Shown here: in pieces, positions 1 through 13,000 of the stretch
How positions within the stretch are numbered: position 1 is the first letter of the stretch
Layout: every line of letters starts with the position of its first letter
DNA from: Todiramphus chloris collaris
Taxonomy: Eukaryota; Chordata; Aves; Coraciiformes; Alcedinidae
Assembly: GCA_025345505.1 (NCBI GenBank)
Contig: JANVCC010000021.1
Location: forward strand, 25,593,440-25,657,439
DNA length: 64,000 nt
Direction of reading: 5' to 3'
The notes under the pieces: model-generated
Seen by the model: only the letters and a program-made list of their open reading frames with translations
Database searches by the model: none
What the model was told of the DNA's origin: nothing
Translations under genes and position numbers: made by a program

Positions 1-1093
1 TTACCTGCTCCAGATTTCCCTCTCTTGGCATATTATATACAGAAGGGCGAAAAAAATCATTATCATGAGGCTTCTAAGATGCTTCAAAAGGAAAAAATAA
101 ACAGAAAAAAAAGTCTCAAATTTAGCAGTAGTGAAATTGAAGAGCAAGGTAAGTACCCTCAGGATCATAATTTTGAAATTCCACCTCACTCTCACTTTAG
201 GTAGAGAGTAGCACCAGGCCCAAGAACATGTCCTGGCAAATAACGACTATAGATAGTCTCATTGCTGTGTTTACACTGCAGTGAAGTAGCAGTTGCTTTT
301 GCACATGGATTACCTTCTCAAGCAATAAGCAGAAGGTTGTATTTTAACCCTACCAATACCTCCAGAGTGAGATGTGGGAGAAAGTTGGACTACAATCAGA
401 ACTTCACAATTCACTCAAAAGCACCTGAAAGAAATTTTAAAGATGTAGAGTGGTCTCTAGTACAAATACCTCCATGTATTTTTCCTGTGTTTTGGTGACA
501 ATGTCATTCATGCAATATCAAGAATGTATGACTGACAGCTGCCTTCTTTGAAAGGCCTCCACTTCCCGTAGGGGCACAGAGGGTACACTGCTGGCCTGTC
601 TTCAGTCTTTTCATTTAAAGAGTCGTGAAAATCAACCAAGAGGTTCTTCAGGCTCTCTAGGCTGTAAGTTATTCCTGAAGTAAAGATACAATCTTTGTTT
701 TTTCAAACATGTAAAGCTTTCTGCATCATAAGTGGTTAAGGGTACAATCCAATACTTCACAGCAGTCCATATAGTACACCTTCAATAGGATTCAGGCATC
801 TAAATCCCAGTGCACTCTCCAAAAATCCTTGGCTAAGTGCCTAAGAAGCACTTACTCCAAAGCCTGAGTATCCTGTTATTGCACATACCTAAGAGGATAC
901 ATTCTTTGCTGACCCAAACAGTTGAGTGCCTACTCAACTCTGAATTTACAAACTAGGCAGGTCTTTACCACTAAAAGGGCACAGTTCCTGTGCTAAGATT
1001 ACAGCCAACACTTACCCAAAGATTTGTACTGAGTTCAAAACATAGCTAAGAAAGGATGTGGTTCCCACTGTTTTCATAATAACTTTATGATAA
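1..1093. other. Non-coding AT-rich sequence, nothing recognised
   Basis: No coding frame, RNA gene or repeat that I recognise. The short frames at the left edge (minus strand, 1-195) and at 262-498 have no domain, no low-complexity explanation and no splice-site support, so I treat them as chance. Confidence 0.5.
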
Positions 1094-1190
1094 AAGCAGT
1101 TGCCCAGGAAGTAGGAGGTCTGGATTCAAACCTCTCCTCAGCCTTCAGGGACTTGATTCAGTAGGTACTCTACCTACAAAACCATGCAAT
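1094..1190 (+). repeat. Ancient tRNA-like interspersed repeat, copy 1
   Basis: The block from about 1095 has a tRNA-promoter layout: a GCAGTTGCCC head followed about 17 bases later by a B-box-like GGATTCAAACC (1122-1132). Its first about 40 bases align without gaps, at roughly 60% identity, with the reverse-oriented half of the palindromic element at 35,518-35,561, so the two look like one family. The downstream half (about 1150-1190) may be a decayed inverted arm. I do not know the family name. It is not a functional tRNA, because no cloverleaf can be drawn. Confidence 0.35.
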
Positions 1191-1650
1191 AGTCAGGAGA
1201 CAGTATGTAGTCCACCTGTTCATCTGAAGCTGTATGACTTTGCAGAGAGCAATGAAAAAATCATTGAGTAAGAGGGGAATTAGGCAAGAGAGTCTGACTG
1301 TGTAATCTATTGCTTAGACCACTGCAACTGATTCCTGAAAGCAAATACAAACGCAAAAATCTCTGCTGAGCTTCACATTAGATATGTGTTGCCTCACTCA
1401 ACAGTCTAAAAAAATTAAAAAAAATGTATTTTCATAATTATAAGAGAAACAAGAAAACAAAAGCATTGTATTTCTTCAGTTGCATTTAGCTAAAATTCTA
1501 AATGCTTTTAGTGATATAATTCATTCAGTAAAATGCAATTCTCCTGTTTTAAAATTACTTTCCTGTCCTAGATTAAGAGTCATGCCTTGTGGAAATTACT
1601 GTATCAGAAGACACTGACTACAAGAAATTGTCATTACTCAGCCGACACAT

Positions 1651-1700
1651 TGATCTTCGTAGGTCTCTTCCAACCCCTAACTTTCTGTGATTCTGTAATC
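1651..1700 (+). mobile_element. CR1 LINE 3'-end fragment
   Basis: This short stretch carries the signature of the CR1 3' end: GTCTCTTCCAACCCCTA followed by two imperfect copies of the terminal 8-mer (TTCTGTGATTCTGTAATC). Only the last about 50 bases remain, which is normal for the heavily 5'-truncated CR1 copies of birds. It has no coding content. Confidence 0.75.
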
Positions 1701-4700
1701 TAATATCAGTAACCTAGTACCATTGTGTTCTTAAGTCTTTTTTGCAAATAGGAAGTACAAAAAAATGCTTACACATTTCTCCTGCTTGGAGAAGGATATG
1801 CATGAATAATTATTCATTCTCCGTGTACTTCAACGTGAATTTTAAATATGCAGTCAGGTAAATAAGTATTTGCAAAATACTAAGTAGCACAGTCTTTCAG
1901 CATCAGTCCAGCACATCAGTATCTGAAGTCAACACTTTAAAATTCTACTCCAAATGAAAGGGATTCACCTTCAATCTTTTCAAATTTTTAATGGAATTCT
2001 CATAGCAGGCTCAGCAATATCACATTCATATCACTCTTTGCATGCTCATTTTAATCTTTGATTAAAAAAATATAAAACATCTGAAAACAATAAAGATAAC
2101 CTGGTTTAGCTCAATATGGTTTGAAAAATATATTTGTAAAAGTTCAGTGGAGTTTGACTAATAGTATATTTTATGGCTGGCAAGAAATACTTGGGCTTTC
2201 AAGCCTCATCAAGACAGGAGAAATCCTTTGGCCTTTATGTCCATATTACTCTTTCTTTCCCCACTCATTGTCCTTTCCCTTTCTCTCCCTGTCTCATATC
2301 CTATATTCAAGAAAAATTACCATTTGCTTTTATTGGAAATGTTCTTTTCAACTGAACAAAAAATGTCAACAAAGGCAGGCCACAAAATAAAGATGGTGTG
2401 CAATTTTTAACATTTTTAATATCTAAATACACGTGATTCACTTCTCCAAAGTATCTAAGGATATTTTCTATCAAAGAATAAATACTGTAAATATAAAAGC
2501 AATTTAATCTCAGATTTAGCAAAGGACAGAAAGTAAGGTAACAAAAAAAAAAAATTGTACTATCATTCAATAAGGCATGTGCAAATTTTACTTGCTTTGT
2601 TAGTTTAAGATTTTTGGTTTTCATCTTTGCTTCTTAGTCACTTGATATACAAGCAGCTGATTTTTTAAGAGGAATTTCAAGTAAACACGGAAATGGGAAT
2701 TCAAAAATTTATATTCACACCATAGAATACATCTAATCCTCTGCTGAGGAAAAAATATAAATTATATGTGGTTGAAATATCTAATTGTGCATTTACAGAA
2801 GTTGTTTCCATTTTCATATTTTCAGGATGAAAATTAATGAACATGTTTGCTTCATCGGCAAAAATGAATATTTAGCAATTTCTTAGGTAAAGTGTTTTTT
2901 GAGTTACAGCGTAGCACACACAAAAAAAACCCGTTCCTTTCTTCCTTCCTTTTCTCAATGAAGATGTTGCATAATCAGAAAAAAATTGATTAATATTGGA
3001 GGAAAGAGTAGTTTTAAAGTTCTTGCTAGAGTATTAATTTATGATATCTGGAAACAGCAGGTGGATATTTGGTTTTTTGATCTCTGTTCCAAATAATGGT
3101 ATATTTTTCAAGGGTATAAATTCACATTAAAATTCTATAAAATTCTGTCACTAATCTCAGTTTCCTTTTTTACTTATGACTATGTGGCAGTGTCTTTAAA
3201 ATTAGCATGTTATAGTAAGATAAAGTGGAATAATAATTTAATATATTTCTGCTACAAAACATCAGGTTTTGAAATCTCTAGCATAAGGATAAGCAACATA
3301 GTGAATACCACAGACTCACGTATGTTTACTATCCCATGTATAATCCATAGAAGCCTCCTGTAACCACTACAGTAATTGCTTATGTGGAAAATAAGTACTA
3401 GGAAATTATCACTAATGCAACTTACCAGATGAAAGCAAGAAGGAGAGATGTCACAGTGTAACCAGACAGCTTTCCACATGCTGCAGTTGGAAAAGCACAA
3501 GCTTAGAATAATATTTCACAGTGTGAGTTATATGTTTGCACTGGTTCTCTGTGCTAGATAGAGGGTTGCCTTTTGTGAGCAGCTTGATTATTTCCTTCAC
3601 TGTATTATTTTACTGCAGAAATCTCACTGAAACAAGAGAAACTATAGTACCACTGGATTTGTCAGAACAGAATAATATTGCATATTAATGATGTACAAAA
3701 ATGTACTTCCTCCAAAGACATTCTGTAAAAAGACATTGGAGACTAACAAGAGCAAGACAAACCAATGGAAGAATTTGTTACCATTTCCTTCCTTTGAAAT
3801 GAACAAAAGATTTTGTCTGCATATCTCATGGTCACCCTGAGTTCAATGGAAATCTGATAACAAATGTGGGCCCATGTCTGCAGAAGATCTACGTACTTCT
3901 AAACAAAGCCCAACATCTCTCTGATCAATGGCAAAATTGTTTCAAATAGATTTCTGCTTAGAGGGCTTTGGACAGACACCATATGGCCCTGGTGACTGAC
4001 TTTCCTCATCTCTGGTATCCAATATACATGGTTTCACCTTCAAAATATGTTTCTTGTCAATAGATTTATTAGAGCTCTATTTCCTCCAGATTTTAACCTT
4101 TCCATTCCTTTGTGTGTTCATGCCCATTACTGGACTCATAGTGTTCTTTTAAAGGAGATGACAGGTATACTGATAAAATGGGATGAGTTTGGGTTTTAGT
4201 AATTAGTCTAGTAAAGCAGCTACAGAATTAGGTATTACAAACCTTAGGGAAAAACGTAACACCTGGTACCTAATGTAGTGCATTCTTGCCATGATTCCAG
4301 CCATTTAACAGGGGCACAGTTCTTATCTCACAGAAGTGTTGCTGAGGCTGTTAAATCCTTTTGAATGGATTTAAAGCCCTGTATACTCAACAAAATCTAT
4401 ACAGGTAGGGGTCATACGAGATGTATACAGGTTTTATACTCGTCTTATCTTTGGTACATTCTCCGTGTGCCTAAACAAAAGGAAAGGGCTTTCTGGGAAG
4501 CAGATAACTCTATCCCATGCAGAAGATGGGAATTCATTGTGGAAAGGAATGCACTTCCCAAAGAAAATTCTTTTCTTTTGCAACCTCTCTCACCTCCCCC
4601 CTCTCACTCCTAACCCATAACTTAGGAGGCAGATTGCGAAGTACACAGTCTTGAAAGAAACAAAGGCTTTTTTCCAAGAACGTCTGCAAAAGAATCTGAT

Positions 4701-5020
4701 TTAAATCAACAACCAAAAAGAATTTCTGCATTAAGCAGATGACATTAATTAAATACTTGCCAGTTTATTTTTCATCTGACATTGTGCATATGATCCTCTT
4801 AATGCTTAAAGAAAACATTCCTCTCATCAACTAGTCTCATCCATCTGGCAACTCATCTCTGTTATGTTTAAATGAACATGTTCTGCTATTTACATTAGAG
4901 CCATTTCCTTGCATGGGCACCAACAGCCATAGGCACTGAGAGAGCTAACTTGGACTCCCTCTGCTGGCTAATATGATTGGCGGTGTGGCTATAAAACAGA
5001 GTAACTGGGGCCAAATATTT
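1701..5020. other. Non-coding AT-rich sequence, nothing recognised
   Basis: Mostly unique AT-rich DNA. A small CT-rich patch (about 2933-2957) and A/T homopolymers are present. The minus-strand frame at 2307-2624 and the frames around 2121-2410 overlap each other in several phases and show no family resemblance, so they are taken as chance. Confidence 0.5.
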
Positions 5021-5135
5021 GATCATAGAATCATAGAATCTTTAAGGTTGAAAAAACCCTTAAAGATCATCAAGTCCAACTGTCTACTAAACATTATAAT
5101 GACCAATTACCTGCAAGCCAACGCACCACTACAAC
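5021..5135 (-). mobile_element. CR1 LINE 3'-end fragment (reverse)
   Basis: On the plus strand the repeat begins with the reversed CR1 terminal 8-mers (ATCATAGAATCATAGAATC) and continues with the reverse complement of the conserved tail (TTAAAGATCATCAAGTCC). The first 65 bases are clear. The match out to about 5135 is weaker, so that edge is approximate. Part of a 101-codon open frame crosses it and is not a gene. Confidence 0.8.
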
Positions 5136-5835
5136 ACACACTGTGTTCACACAGAGGGAACTGCCATGGTGCTTGCAAAGTCAAGGACAGGACTAGAACT
5201 GTAAATATGCACAGCAAAATATCTGTCTATTTTTGTGGAAAAATTTCCAGGAAGCTACACAGAATTAGAAGGCATTGAAATATCAGGAAAGAGGAAAACT
5301 AACTTGAATCATGGGGTAGTAAGCAAAGCTGCCCCAGACTAGAAGAGAGAGACAGACACCTTGAAGGTCCTGGAAAGAGAAGAAGACAGACCTAGGTGCT
5401 CTGAATGGTCTCCTCAAATTGTCTTCACTGATTCTAGAAAGACATAAATGAGTCACCTAAAATTTAGTCTATGGAGTACTCTGAAGTGCAGTACTGGATA
5501 CAAGGTCCTATACTAATACTGTTTATTTTCTTTTTAATTTGCACGGTTTGATCTCCTTCCTTTCTTATTTTCAATTGGGACATAAAGTGTGACTGCAATA
5601 GTTTTAACTATCTGTTCTTCTACATGATAGCACTCCTGGAATCTGTCATTCCTGAGTCTATGTTTCTCTCTTCAGAATATGCCAAGCTGCAATTTCTGTA
5701 ACTCTACAAGACCCAGTCCTTTTAAGGGCAGGCATACCATCTGCAATGCAATCTATTGTGTACTCTGACTCCTATGGCTTGTGAAATTACCCATGTTTAT
5801 GACACTCATAACAGCAGCAGATGAAGCCAAAGTCA
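5136..5835. other. Non-coding, nothing recognised
   Basis: Unique sequence with mixed composition. I see no coding frame, repeat signature or RNA structure. Confidence 0.45.
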
Positions 5836-5839
5836 GACG

Positions 5840-6060
5840 TGGAATGTAAGTGTGCCAGATGTCCCAATTTTCATGGGACATTCCCACATTTAAATAAAAC
5901 TCCCACATCCTGTTGACAGGAACCATTGTCCCAAGTCCTGCACATGCAGCACTCTCCTCCCCTTGCTTTCAGGGTGGGAGCAATACATGTGGTGCTTCTC
6001 CTCCCACCCCGGGAGTGACTCAGATTCCTGCAGCTGCAGCACCTGCAGACACAGACAGGG
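5840..6060. repeat. Probable decayed interspersed repeat, unknown family
   Basis: The stretch contains a 6-bp inverted repeat around a 7-base loop (GTCCCA at 5857-5862, TGGGAC at 5870-5875). It is followed by text rich in CA/TG at positions that would be CpG in a methylated, decayed repeat (for example TTCCCACATT and ACTCCCACATCC). This pattern suggests an old, originally CpG-rich transposable element. I could not name the family, and the boundaries are approximate. Confidence 0.3.
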
Positions 6061-6062
6061 AA

Positions 6063-6420
6063 TAATGGAGAGGGGCTTTGGGAGAGAGGGGGAAAGGGGC
6101 AGCACAGAAGAGAGCAAGGAAGAGAAAATCAGGCAAGAGAAGGAAGGAAGAGAAGCAGTTTAGGAAGAACAGCAGGCAAAAGAAAAAGGGAATAAATAGG
6201 TGAGTAAATGGAAAGAAACAGAAGAAAGTTCTAAAAGAAAGAGGAACTTAAGTGATTTAACAAAGGTAGGAGGGTAAGGTGAAAAGATAAAAACTGGTAA
6301 AGGGACATAAAGGCACAGTGGAAAAGAAGGGAAAGGAGGTGGAAAAAGAGAGGAAGATCAAGGAACAACAAAATGCCATAATGACAAAGAAGGGGAAATG
6401 AGGGAGAAACTTCATCATAA
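6063..6420. repeat. Purine-rich (A/G) low-complexity tract
   Basis: The plus strand is very strongly A and G for about 360 bases (repeated GAGAGG, GGAAGG and AAGAAAG motifs). Several open frames on both strands cross it only because one strand has few stop-forming T residues. It is low-complexity sequence, not a gene. Confidence 0.7.
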
Positions 6421-7660
6421 CAAAAACAGTAGCTCTGCTACACACAGGTAACTTGTACAACAAGCCATGTTCTCCCTGTTTTTCCACTCACTTCTTTCCA
6501 CTTTTTTTTCGCAGAGACTGCACACTACTTTGTGCTGGAGCAGTCAGAATGGAGAGCTGCCAGGGGTGCACATGAGAGCATTGAGCAACCTGCACAGCAC
6601 AGGAATTGCCATGAACTCCCAGGGCCCCCTTGCAAGCAGCTGCTATTGGAACAGCTATACAGTTTAATGATTTCTTTCCAGATTCTGCTGGATAACAGAA
6701 GAGTGAGAAGGGGATTGGACAGGAGGCTAAAACTGAAGGTGCAAAGAAAGGCCAGCCAAATTTTGGAGTAGATGTTGTGCGACCATCCAGCCCGTTGTGT
6801 TGACATGACTAAATGCAGCTCTTTCCCTCAGCTCCCATAGGTTTCTCTGTTGTGTAATAACCATCATTTCTTGACATATTTGACAAAGCATCTTTTGCTT
6901 TCTTATTGTCAGTTCAATTGTCTCTCCCCATGAGAATCCCAGGGAGGAGATATAATTTGCTGGAGTCCCACCTGTTTTACTTCATGGAGTTTCCTACACT
7001 TACTCCTTTCCAAAGGAAAGGATTTACCCCTGAGAGAATGAGATGTGGATTGAGAAAAATTCTCAGCTCTGTGAGGAAACTGGATTTCATCTTTGCAGAT
7101 CCAGTACATATCAGTTCAAGGCTATCAATCCCACAGACTTAACAGATTTCTCCAAATATGCTTACTATAAGAGCACCACCTGGGCTATAGAAAGAAGCTG
7201 TTACTTAGGAGGATTTTCAACTTTTCAGTTCCACCAGGGGAAAAGAAGAATTAGGGATGTGGTATAGTTAAGAATTAATGTGAATTATTTAATATTTACC
7301 CACTTCTTATTAGGGCAATTAAATGGTTTTGATAGCTGTGCTTGAGTTCAAGGTCAAGTTTGCACACCCCTGTCTTGGGTCAGCTGTACCCATTCTTGTG
7401 GCTTGCTTGAGGCAATGGCCAAGGGTGAAACTTGCTCTTCCTTTCCTGTCTCCTACCCCACAAAGCCTGAAAGAGGGATACAAAGGAAAATGTTACAGGG
7501 TTCTCTATAAGGCAATGAACATTTTTCTTTTTTTCTAATAAATACATTAAATATTTTCATCTTGTTAGTATCCTATTAATAATAGTTGACTTATATTGTT
7601 CCTGGTTGGTATATTATTTTTTTCAGATTCCATTGTGCTATATGTGCATGCGCACACATA
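6421..7660. other. Non-coding, nothing recognised
   Basis: Moderate GC at 6500-6700 and AT-rich elsewhere. Overlapping 60-95 codon frames exist on both strands (6467-7267) but none has a domain or consistent coding look. Nothing is annotated. Confidence 0.4.
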
Positions 7661-7662
7661 TA

Positions 7663-7692
7663 CTGCAGACACACACACTGCAGACACACACA
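7663..7692. repeat. Two exact copies of a 15-bp CA-rich unit
   Basis: CTGCAGACACACACA occurs twice in direct succession (7663-7677 and 7678-7692) beside further alternating purine-pyrimidine sequence (GTGCATGCGCACACAT). It is a short microsatellite-like tandem repeat that could adopt Z-DNA locally. Confidence 0.85.
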
Positions 7693-7694
7693 TG

Positions 7695-9899
7695 ATTTTC
7701 TGCTGACAACCCTACCGAATAAAAATCTACCACTGCACTGCAAGAGTTATTTTCCACATGACTTTAACCACCTTTTCCACCCCTGCATTCTCAGTTCACA
7801 AGCATATGTTGTCTCAGTCATCTTAAACTACGTTGTTCAAGAGACCTTTTGCTACCAACCATCCCAGGTTGCTCTTTATTATCAATCTGTCACTGAGGTT
7901 ATTTGCCTTTCCAACAGCTTTTTTTTTACCATCTACAATATTTGCAAAAACTCGGTTCAAAATCTTAATTTGCCAGCATTAAGTGACAATGAACTTAGAT
8001 CTCTGTGATATTGTTTTAGGAAATTTTACATTCCCTCTTACAGATAGATTTTGTAATCTCGTGACAAGATTTCAGTGTGGCTGATATTGTCTCTCCTGAT
8101 TTTCCTATATTGCAATTTTTCAGATTCCGTATGAAGCAAAATCAAATACAGTACAAACATAAGTTTCTGTCAGAATAATCAGCCTGAGAAAGCAGGCCTA
8201 CATGCCATTGAAAAATGATGTATGTTCCTCAAGTATGTTGGCTGGAATTAATTATGCAAATATCCTTCAGTTCTTTAGTGTCTTCTTCACTTGTGAGCCT
8301 CTTCCTCAGAATGTGTCAAGATATACTTATGTGGGCCATAAATTTTCTCTTTTAAAATATTAGAACAATGTTAGCTTTTTTTCAGCATCCTGGAAAATCC
8401 CCCTTTTATAAACCTTGTTCAAAATCAACATAACTGTCTCGAAGAGCTCACCATCTAACAATTTCTTTAATACTCTTGGCTACAAGTTATACAATCTACT
8501 GTATCTAAAAATGTTTAGCTCTTAAATTTGTCATTTAATATCCACTTCAGCTACTGATGAAATAGAACATACTTCATTAGCATTGCAAGATATGAACAAA
8601 TTCTCCTATGTGTAGTAACATTTAACATTTAACATGAAGTAACTGCAGACAGTTCTATTCTTCATACATTTTTGGTCCTGTAAATTTCAATTAGTCCCGG
8701 AGCAATGCAGTGGTGACTTCATGAGATCTCAAGGCTCCCTCCCCAGATGACTTGAACCCCACATGATAATGTAATTATTCAACATATTATTGGACATTGT
8801 TTGAGGAGCTGCTAATGTTATCTAAGATAATGACAAAGTTAACTATTCAAAATTGATAGTTAATTTTATGAATTATCAGTGAACACTTTGGTTCACAAGC
8901 ACAGAACAACTTTGATTCACTTGTTTCATATTTTTCTCAATCTGTTTTGAAAATTAGATTATTAGAATAAAATTATATATTTTTAATTCTGACACCAAGT
9001 ATGCTACTTTAAAACATTATTATAGGTGTCTGAAAGAGAGCCTATTTTCATTTCATTATGGTCTTTGTAGTAAGCTAAAGCCAGGGCAGTGTATAAAGAA
9101 AATGCATCATTTTCTTCAGGTATTTAAGTGTTTCCCATTTCAGTCTATAGTTTCCCAAAAACCCAGATCAAAATTGATTACACACTGCACAAATAAAATG
9201 TTGATTAACACAACAAAAATCAGATGCCTATGCAACAGTTGTAGCTTGATTTATACCGAATAAAAAAACCTGTTTTTACCTTCTCTTCCTAATACCAAGG
9301 ACTGCTTGAAATTGGCAATGTATGCTGGCAAATGTTTAGATCTGTAAGAAATTCCATTAAAGGCAACAGGACAGTGGTACAGTTATAAATATATGAGCAA
9401 GGACTCTATACATCAGATTTTACACATGATTAATTTTTTAAATTTCAGGTTGTGTATTCACAAAATATTAATTTAAGCTGCCTGTGTTAGGTAATATGGT
9501 ATATGTAATATGGTATCTATTCCCTGAAAAGATAACAGATTTCTAAAACACAAAATCAACAAATAGTGAATTATTTTGTTTAAGTAAAACTATTTCCGTT
9601 CCTTATATACAGGTATACATACAAAAGAATAAACATTTTCCAGATATTCTAACTTACACAATTTTTTTCACATGACTATTCATAAATTACTAATAGAAGA
9701 TCATGAAAGTGGCCAAACGAAAACAACAGTACAATTTTCAAATGACTATAATTAAAGCCCTGTCTCCACAACAGTACAGTTTCTATTTTCACAAATAAAA
9801 TCTTGCTTAGAAAAGAATACGTTTTTACAAGCTTAAATGTGGTATCTTTTCAAAATTCAATGGAATTTCAGAGCAATGTTTTCCAGACACCACCCTCAC

Positions 9900-9900
<1 letters not shown>
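7695..9900. other. Non-coding AT-rich sequence
   Basis: AT-rich unique sequence. The 140-codon frame at 7586-8008 is the longest here but has no recognisable domain and an unconvincing composition, so it is left out. An octamer-like ATGCAAAT occurs at 8254-8261, and a short imperfect duplication of a GTAATATGGTAT motif lies near 9490-9513. Confidence 0.45.
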
Positions 9901-9936
<36 letters not shown>

Positions 9937-10036
9937 NNNNNNNNNNNNNNNNNNNNNNNNNNNNNNNNNNNNNNNNNNNNNNNNNNNNNNNNNNNNNNNN
10001 NNNNNNNNNNNNNNNNNNNNNNNNNNNNNNNNNNNN

Positions 10037-10077
<41 letters not shown>
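9901..10077. other. Assembly gap of 100 N inside a poly-A run
   Basis: There are 36 A at 9901-9936, exactly 100 N at 9937-10036, then 41 A at 10037-10077. A round 100-base gap is a conventional placeholder for unknown length, so the true content and size are unknown. Open frames reported across it are lysine or phenylalanine artefacts. Confidence 0.97.
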
Positions 10078-10079
<2 letters not shown>

Positions 10080-13000
10080 GTGCTTTTTAGATTAGTGCAC
10101 CTTAAATAAAATACACAAAAATTCATGAGAATTATATAAAAACATGTACAAGTAAACTAATAAATGGAGTGAGAGCTAAGAATATTCATGTGGACTGTCA
10201 TATTTTGCAAGCAGAGACTTGCAGAGCAATTCGTCATCCAAATAAATCCTGCAAAACATGATAAGATCTGTCATACTCCAGCCAAATTGGTAAAATAAAT
10301 GTAGAAAGCAGGAATGTAATGTGATGTGACTAATCCTGAAACACCATACAACAGAAAGGAACGTTCTCAATACGGCAAGGAAAAAAAATGCTTCTGATAC
10401 ACTGAAAGTTCAAGATGGAAATGCAGAAGACTTCTTTCTGCTGTCTTATGAAGAGCTTTGAAAATGACATAAAAATTTCTAATATTTTTTGTAGAATTTA
10501 AAATAACTTTTCAAATTTTTCGACTTTTTTTTTTTTTTAGTTTGGATGCATCAGTCCAAATTTTCTGAAGAAATCATTTCCTTCTTTCAGATTCAGATTT
10601 TTTAGAGAGATAACATTTTTGTTGTTTAAGAAAGAAAATTATTCAGATCGCTAAATGCCAGGCACTACACTCCTGTGGAAGTCTGACCACTAGTGGCACA
10701 AAATTGCCCTCTTGGAAATGCATCCTCCTTAAGGGAAAGCAGTAAAAGGCTGGAGCAATGTTTAATTTGGCCTTTGAAATTATGTAAATTCACAGGGTGG
10801 TAAGAGTTGGAGGTCCTACAGAGCCTGTTTGAAAAAAGACCAAAGAATCCCATGCGCTCTTCTGCCCTGAGGATCTCCCTGCAGAATAGCATGGCTGCTC
10901 TGCTCTGGGGGGGCACTGAAGGGCATTCCTTCACCCCTGGTAGTGCAGATCCCCCTCAGGAGCTACCAAGCCATCACTGCCTAGCAATAGCTTTGTTTGT
11001 CTGGCTGCACTCACTGCATTTTACAAATATTGAAAAATGAACAAATGTGTCACTTGATGGGCTTATAATTCTTATTTCCTTTAATAGTAATCAGAAAAAA
11101 ATACATAGCAGATTTTGATATACTCTTTTCTACAAGCACAATATCATCAGTGGAAAGAGACAATTTCTTTTTCTGCATCAATGGATATAGTTAGAAAAAG
11201 AGACAAGTTTTCAGATGGATTTGTTAGTCTAATTAAAGATATTAGGCCTTGCTTCATTCATACAAAGGAAAGCATCTTTCATAAGACACTATAACTATTT
11301 GCTATTTTTTCCACTGTTGGATTCAATTCATACCATTGGCAAAACTTACATAGAAACTTTCTTGTTTCTTACAGATATTTGTACTTTTTTAATTAAAAAA
11401 TATTACTGTGCCAGCCAAAACTCACCCCTTCCTATGCTTAGACCAATACATTCATCTGTTACTGACAGTACATTTTTTGCATAGTTGTTTCTGCTAGATT
11501 AATTTTTATCCCCTATTCAATTTTATGTAATGTCTTCATACTATTTATAGTGCTTTAGTATTATCATAAGTTTAATGTTATTATACTCCTCTATAGCACT
11601 ATGTGATGGCTTGTAGAAGGTTGACTACATTGACAACATAGTTTACAGTTTGCAATTTCAAATTGAACAGATTGAATTTCAAAACAAGAAGATCCAAGAT
11701 TTAACTGAGAAGACTAACTCACAGGATGCAAAATAAAATCTGAGAACTATTTAACCTGGGGTTTATCTCAGTTTCAGGTTTTTTTAATATTAGTCTTTTG
11801 AAACAGTAATAATATAGTATGTAATGCATTTTGAATGAAAGTATCAAATGCATTCTCCCTAGGTAATTCTTGGGTTTCCCATCAGATTCTATAAAACAGT
11901 GAGCAGGATCTGACAGATCTCATTATTCAAAGTGGCTGAAGTTTTTTCATTGTAGCTGGTCATAAAACTTGGCACAAGCCTATTACTAGTAATATTTCTT
12001 TATCACCGTGCTTACTTTTAAGCTGTAAATCTGTTTTGCATCTACAGGAAAAATACAGTCTGGGTGCACATGGACTGAGGACACAGACAATTATCTGGGT
12101 AATTTATTTCATGAATTTACACTGAATTAAATAGGGAATGCTATCAGAATCTAGCAAGTGTTCTTCCTCCTGAGGCTGAAAATCAGCAAGAAAAGGTTTC
12201 TTAAACTGGTGCATGGAAAGTTCTGGGTTTACAATATGCTATCTGAATGTGTTCTGGTTGAAACAGGAACTGCCATCTGATTGATAGCCCCTATTTCTTT
12301 CCTTATTGTCACAAATTACCTTCAGGATGCTAGTAATAACACAGTGTTAGAGTCCTATAAAAGGTGCAACACCGCAGCTGGGCTTTCACCACAACAAGTT
12401 TTGTTGTATTATTGGAAATTGTTTTACTGAACATTTAAATCCTGCATCCTGGAGGACTGTGTGGTGCAGAAGACTGGTAGTGAGAAGAGAATAAAGAGCC
12501 TTTCACCTCACTGTTCCTAGGAAAAGCTCAGGCACAGTAGATAGCAACTGCTATTTCTATACAGAGACTTTTCAGTTCTCTACGTAAAATGAGTTTAGGC
12601 TAACCATTTGTTAATGATTACCCTGAAATCTCTTTCATTGTTAATGCTGTAAGTACCCTGAAGAACACTTCCCAGTGACATGAGGACTACAAAAGTCAGG
12701 TTCAGAACAAACAAGAAGGAAGTGATTTTCAAATAAGATGTATTTGTATTGTTGATCTCTTTCACACGAATCAAAAAGTAACTGGAAAAAGTAGGCGGGG
12801 GAGGAGAATCCATCAAGAGCTATTAAAAACAAAGACAACACCTATGGCCACTTCTGTGTGGTTTTCTTTTTGAAGTATTTATTTCATATTATAAAAGATA
12901 TCTATCTGCAAAACCCTATATTGCTTTAGATGGGAAATTTGTTTCATAGTTTATTTTCTTGATTGCTTGTGATGTTCTTGATAAGTTGTCTGATGTTTCT

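Noticed and set aside
6525..6806. Overlapping frames on both strands near 6.5-6.8 kb
   Set aside because: Three phases are open at once in a stretch of moderate GC, and none has coding features.
7586..8008. 140-codon open frame
   Set aside because: No domain, no splice or promoter context, and it runs through a CA-rich repeat.
9803..10126. Open frames across the poly-A region and gap
   Set aside because: They are translations of poly-A and N and hold no information.
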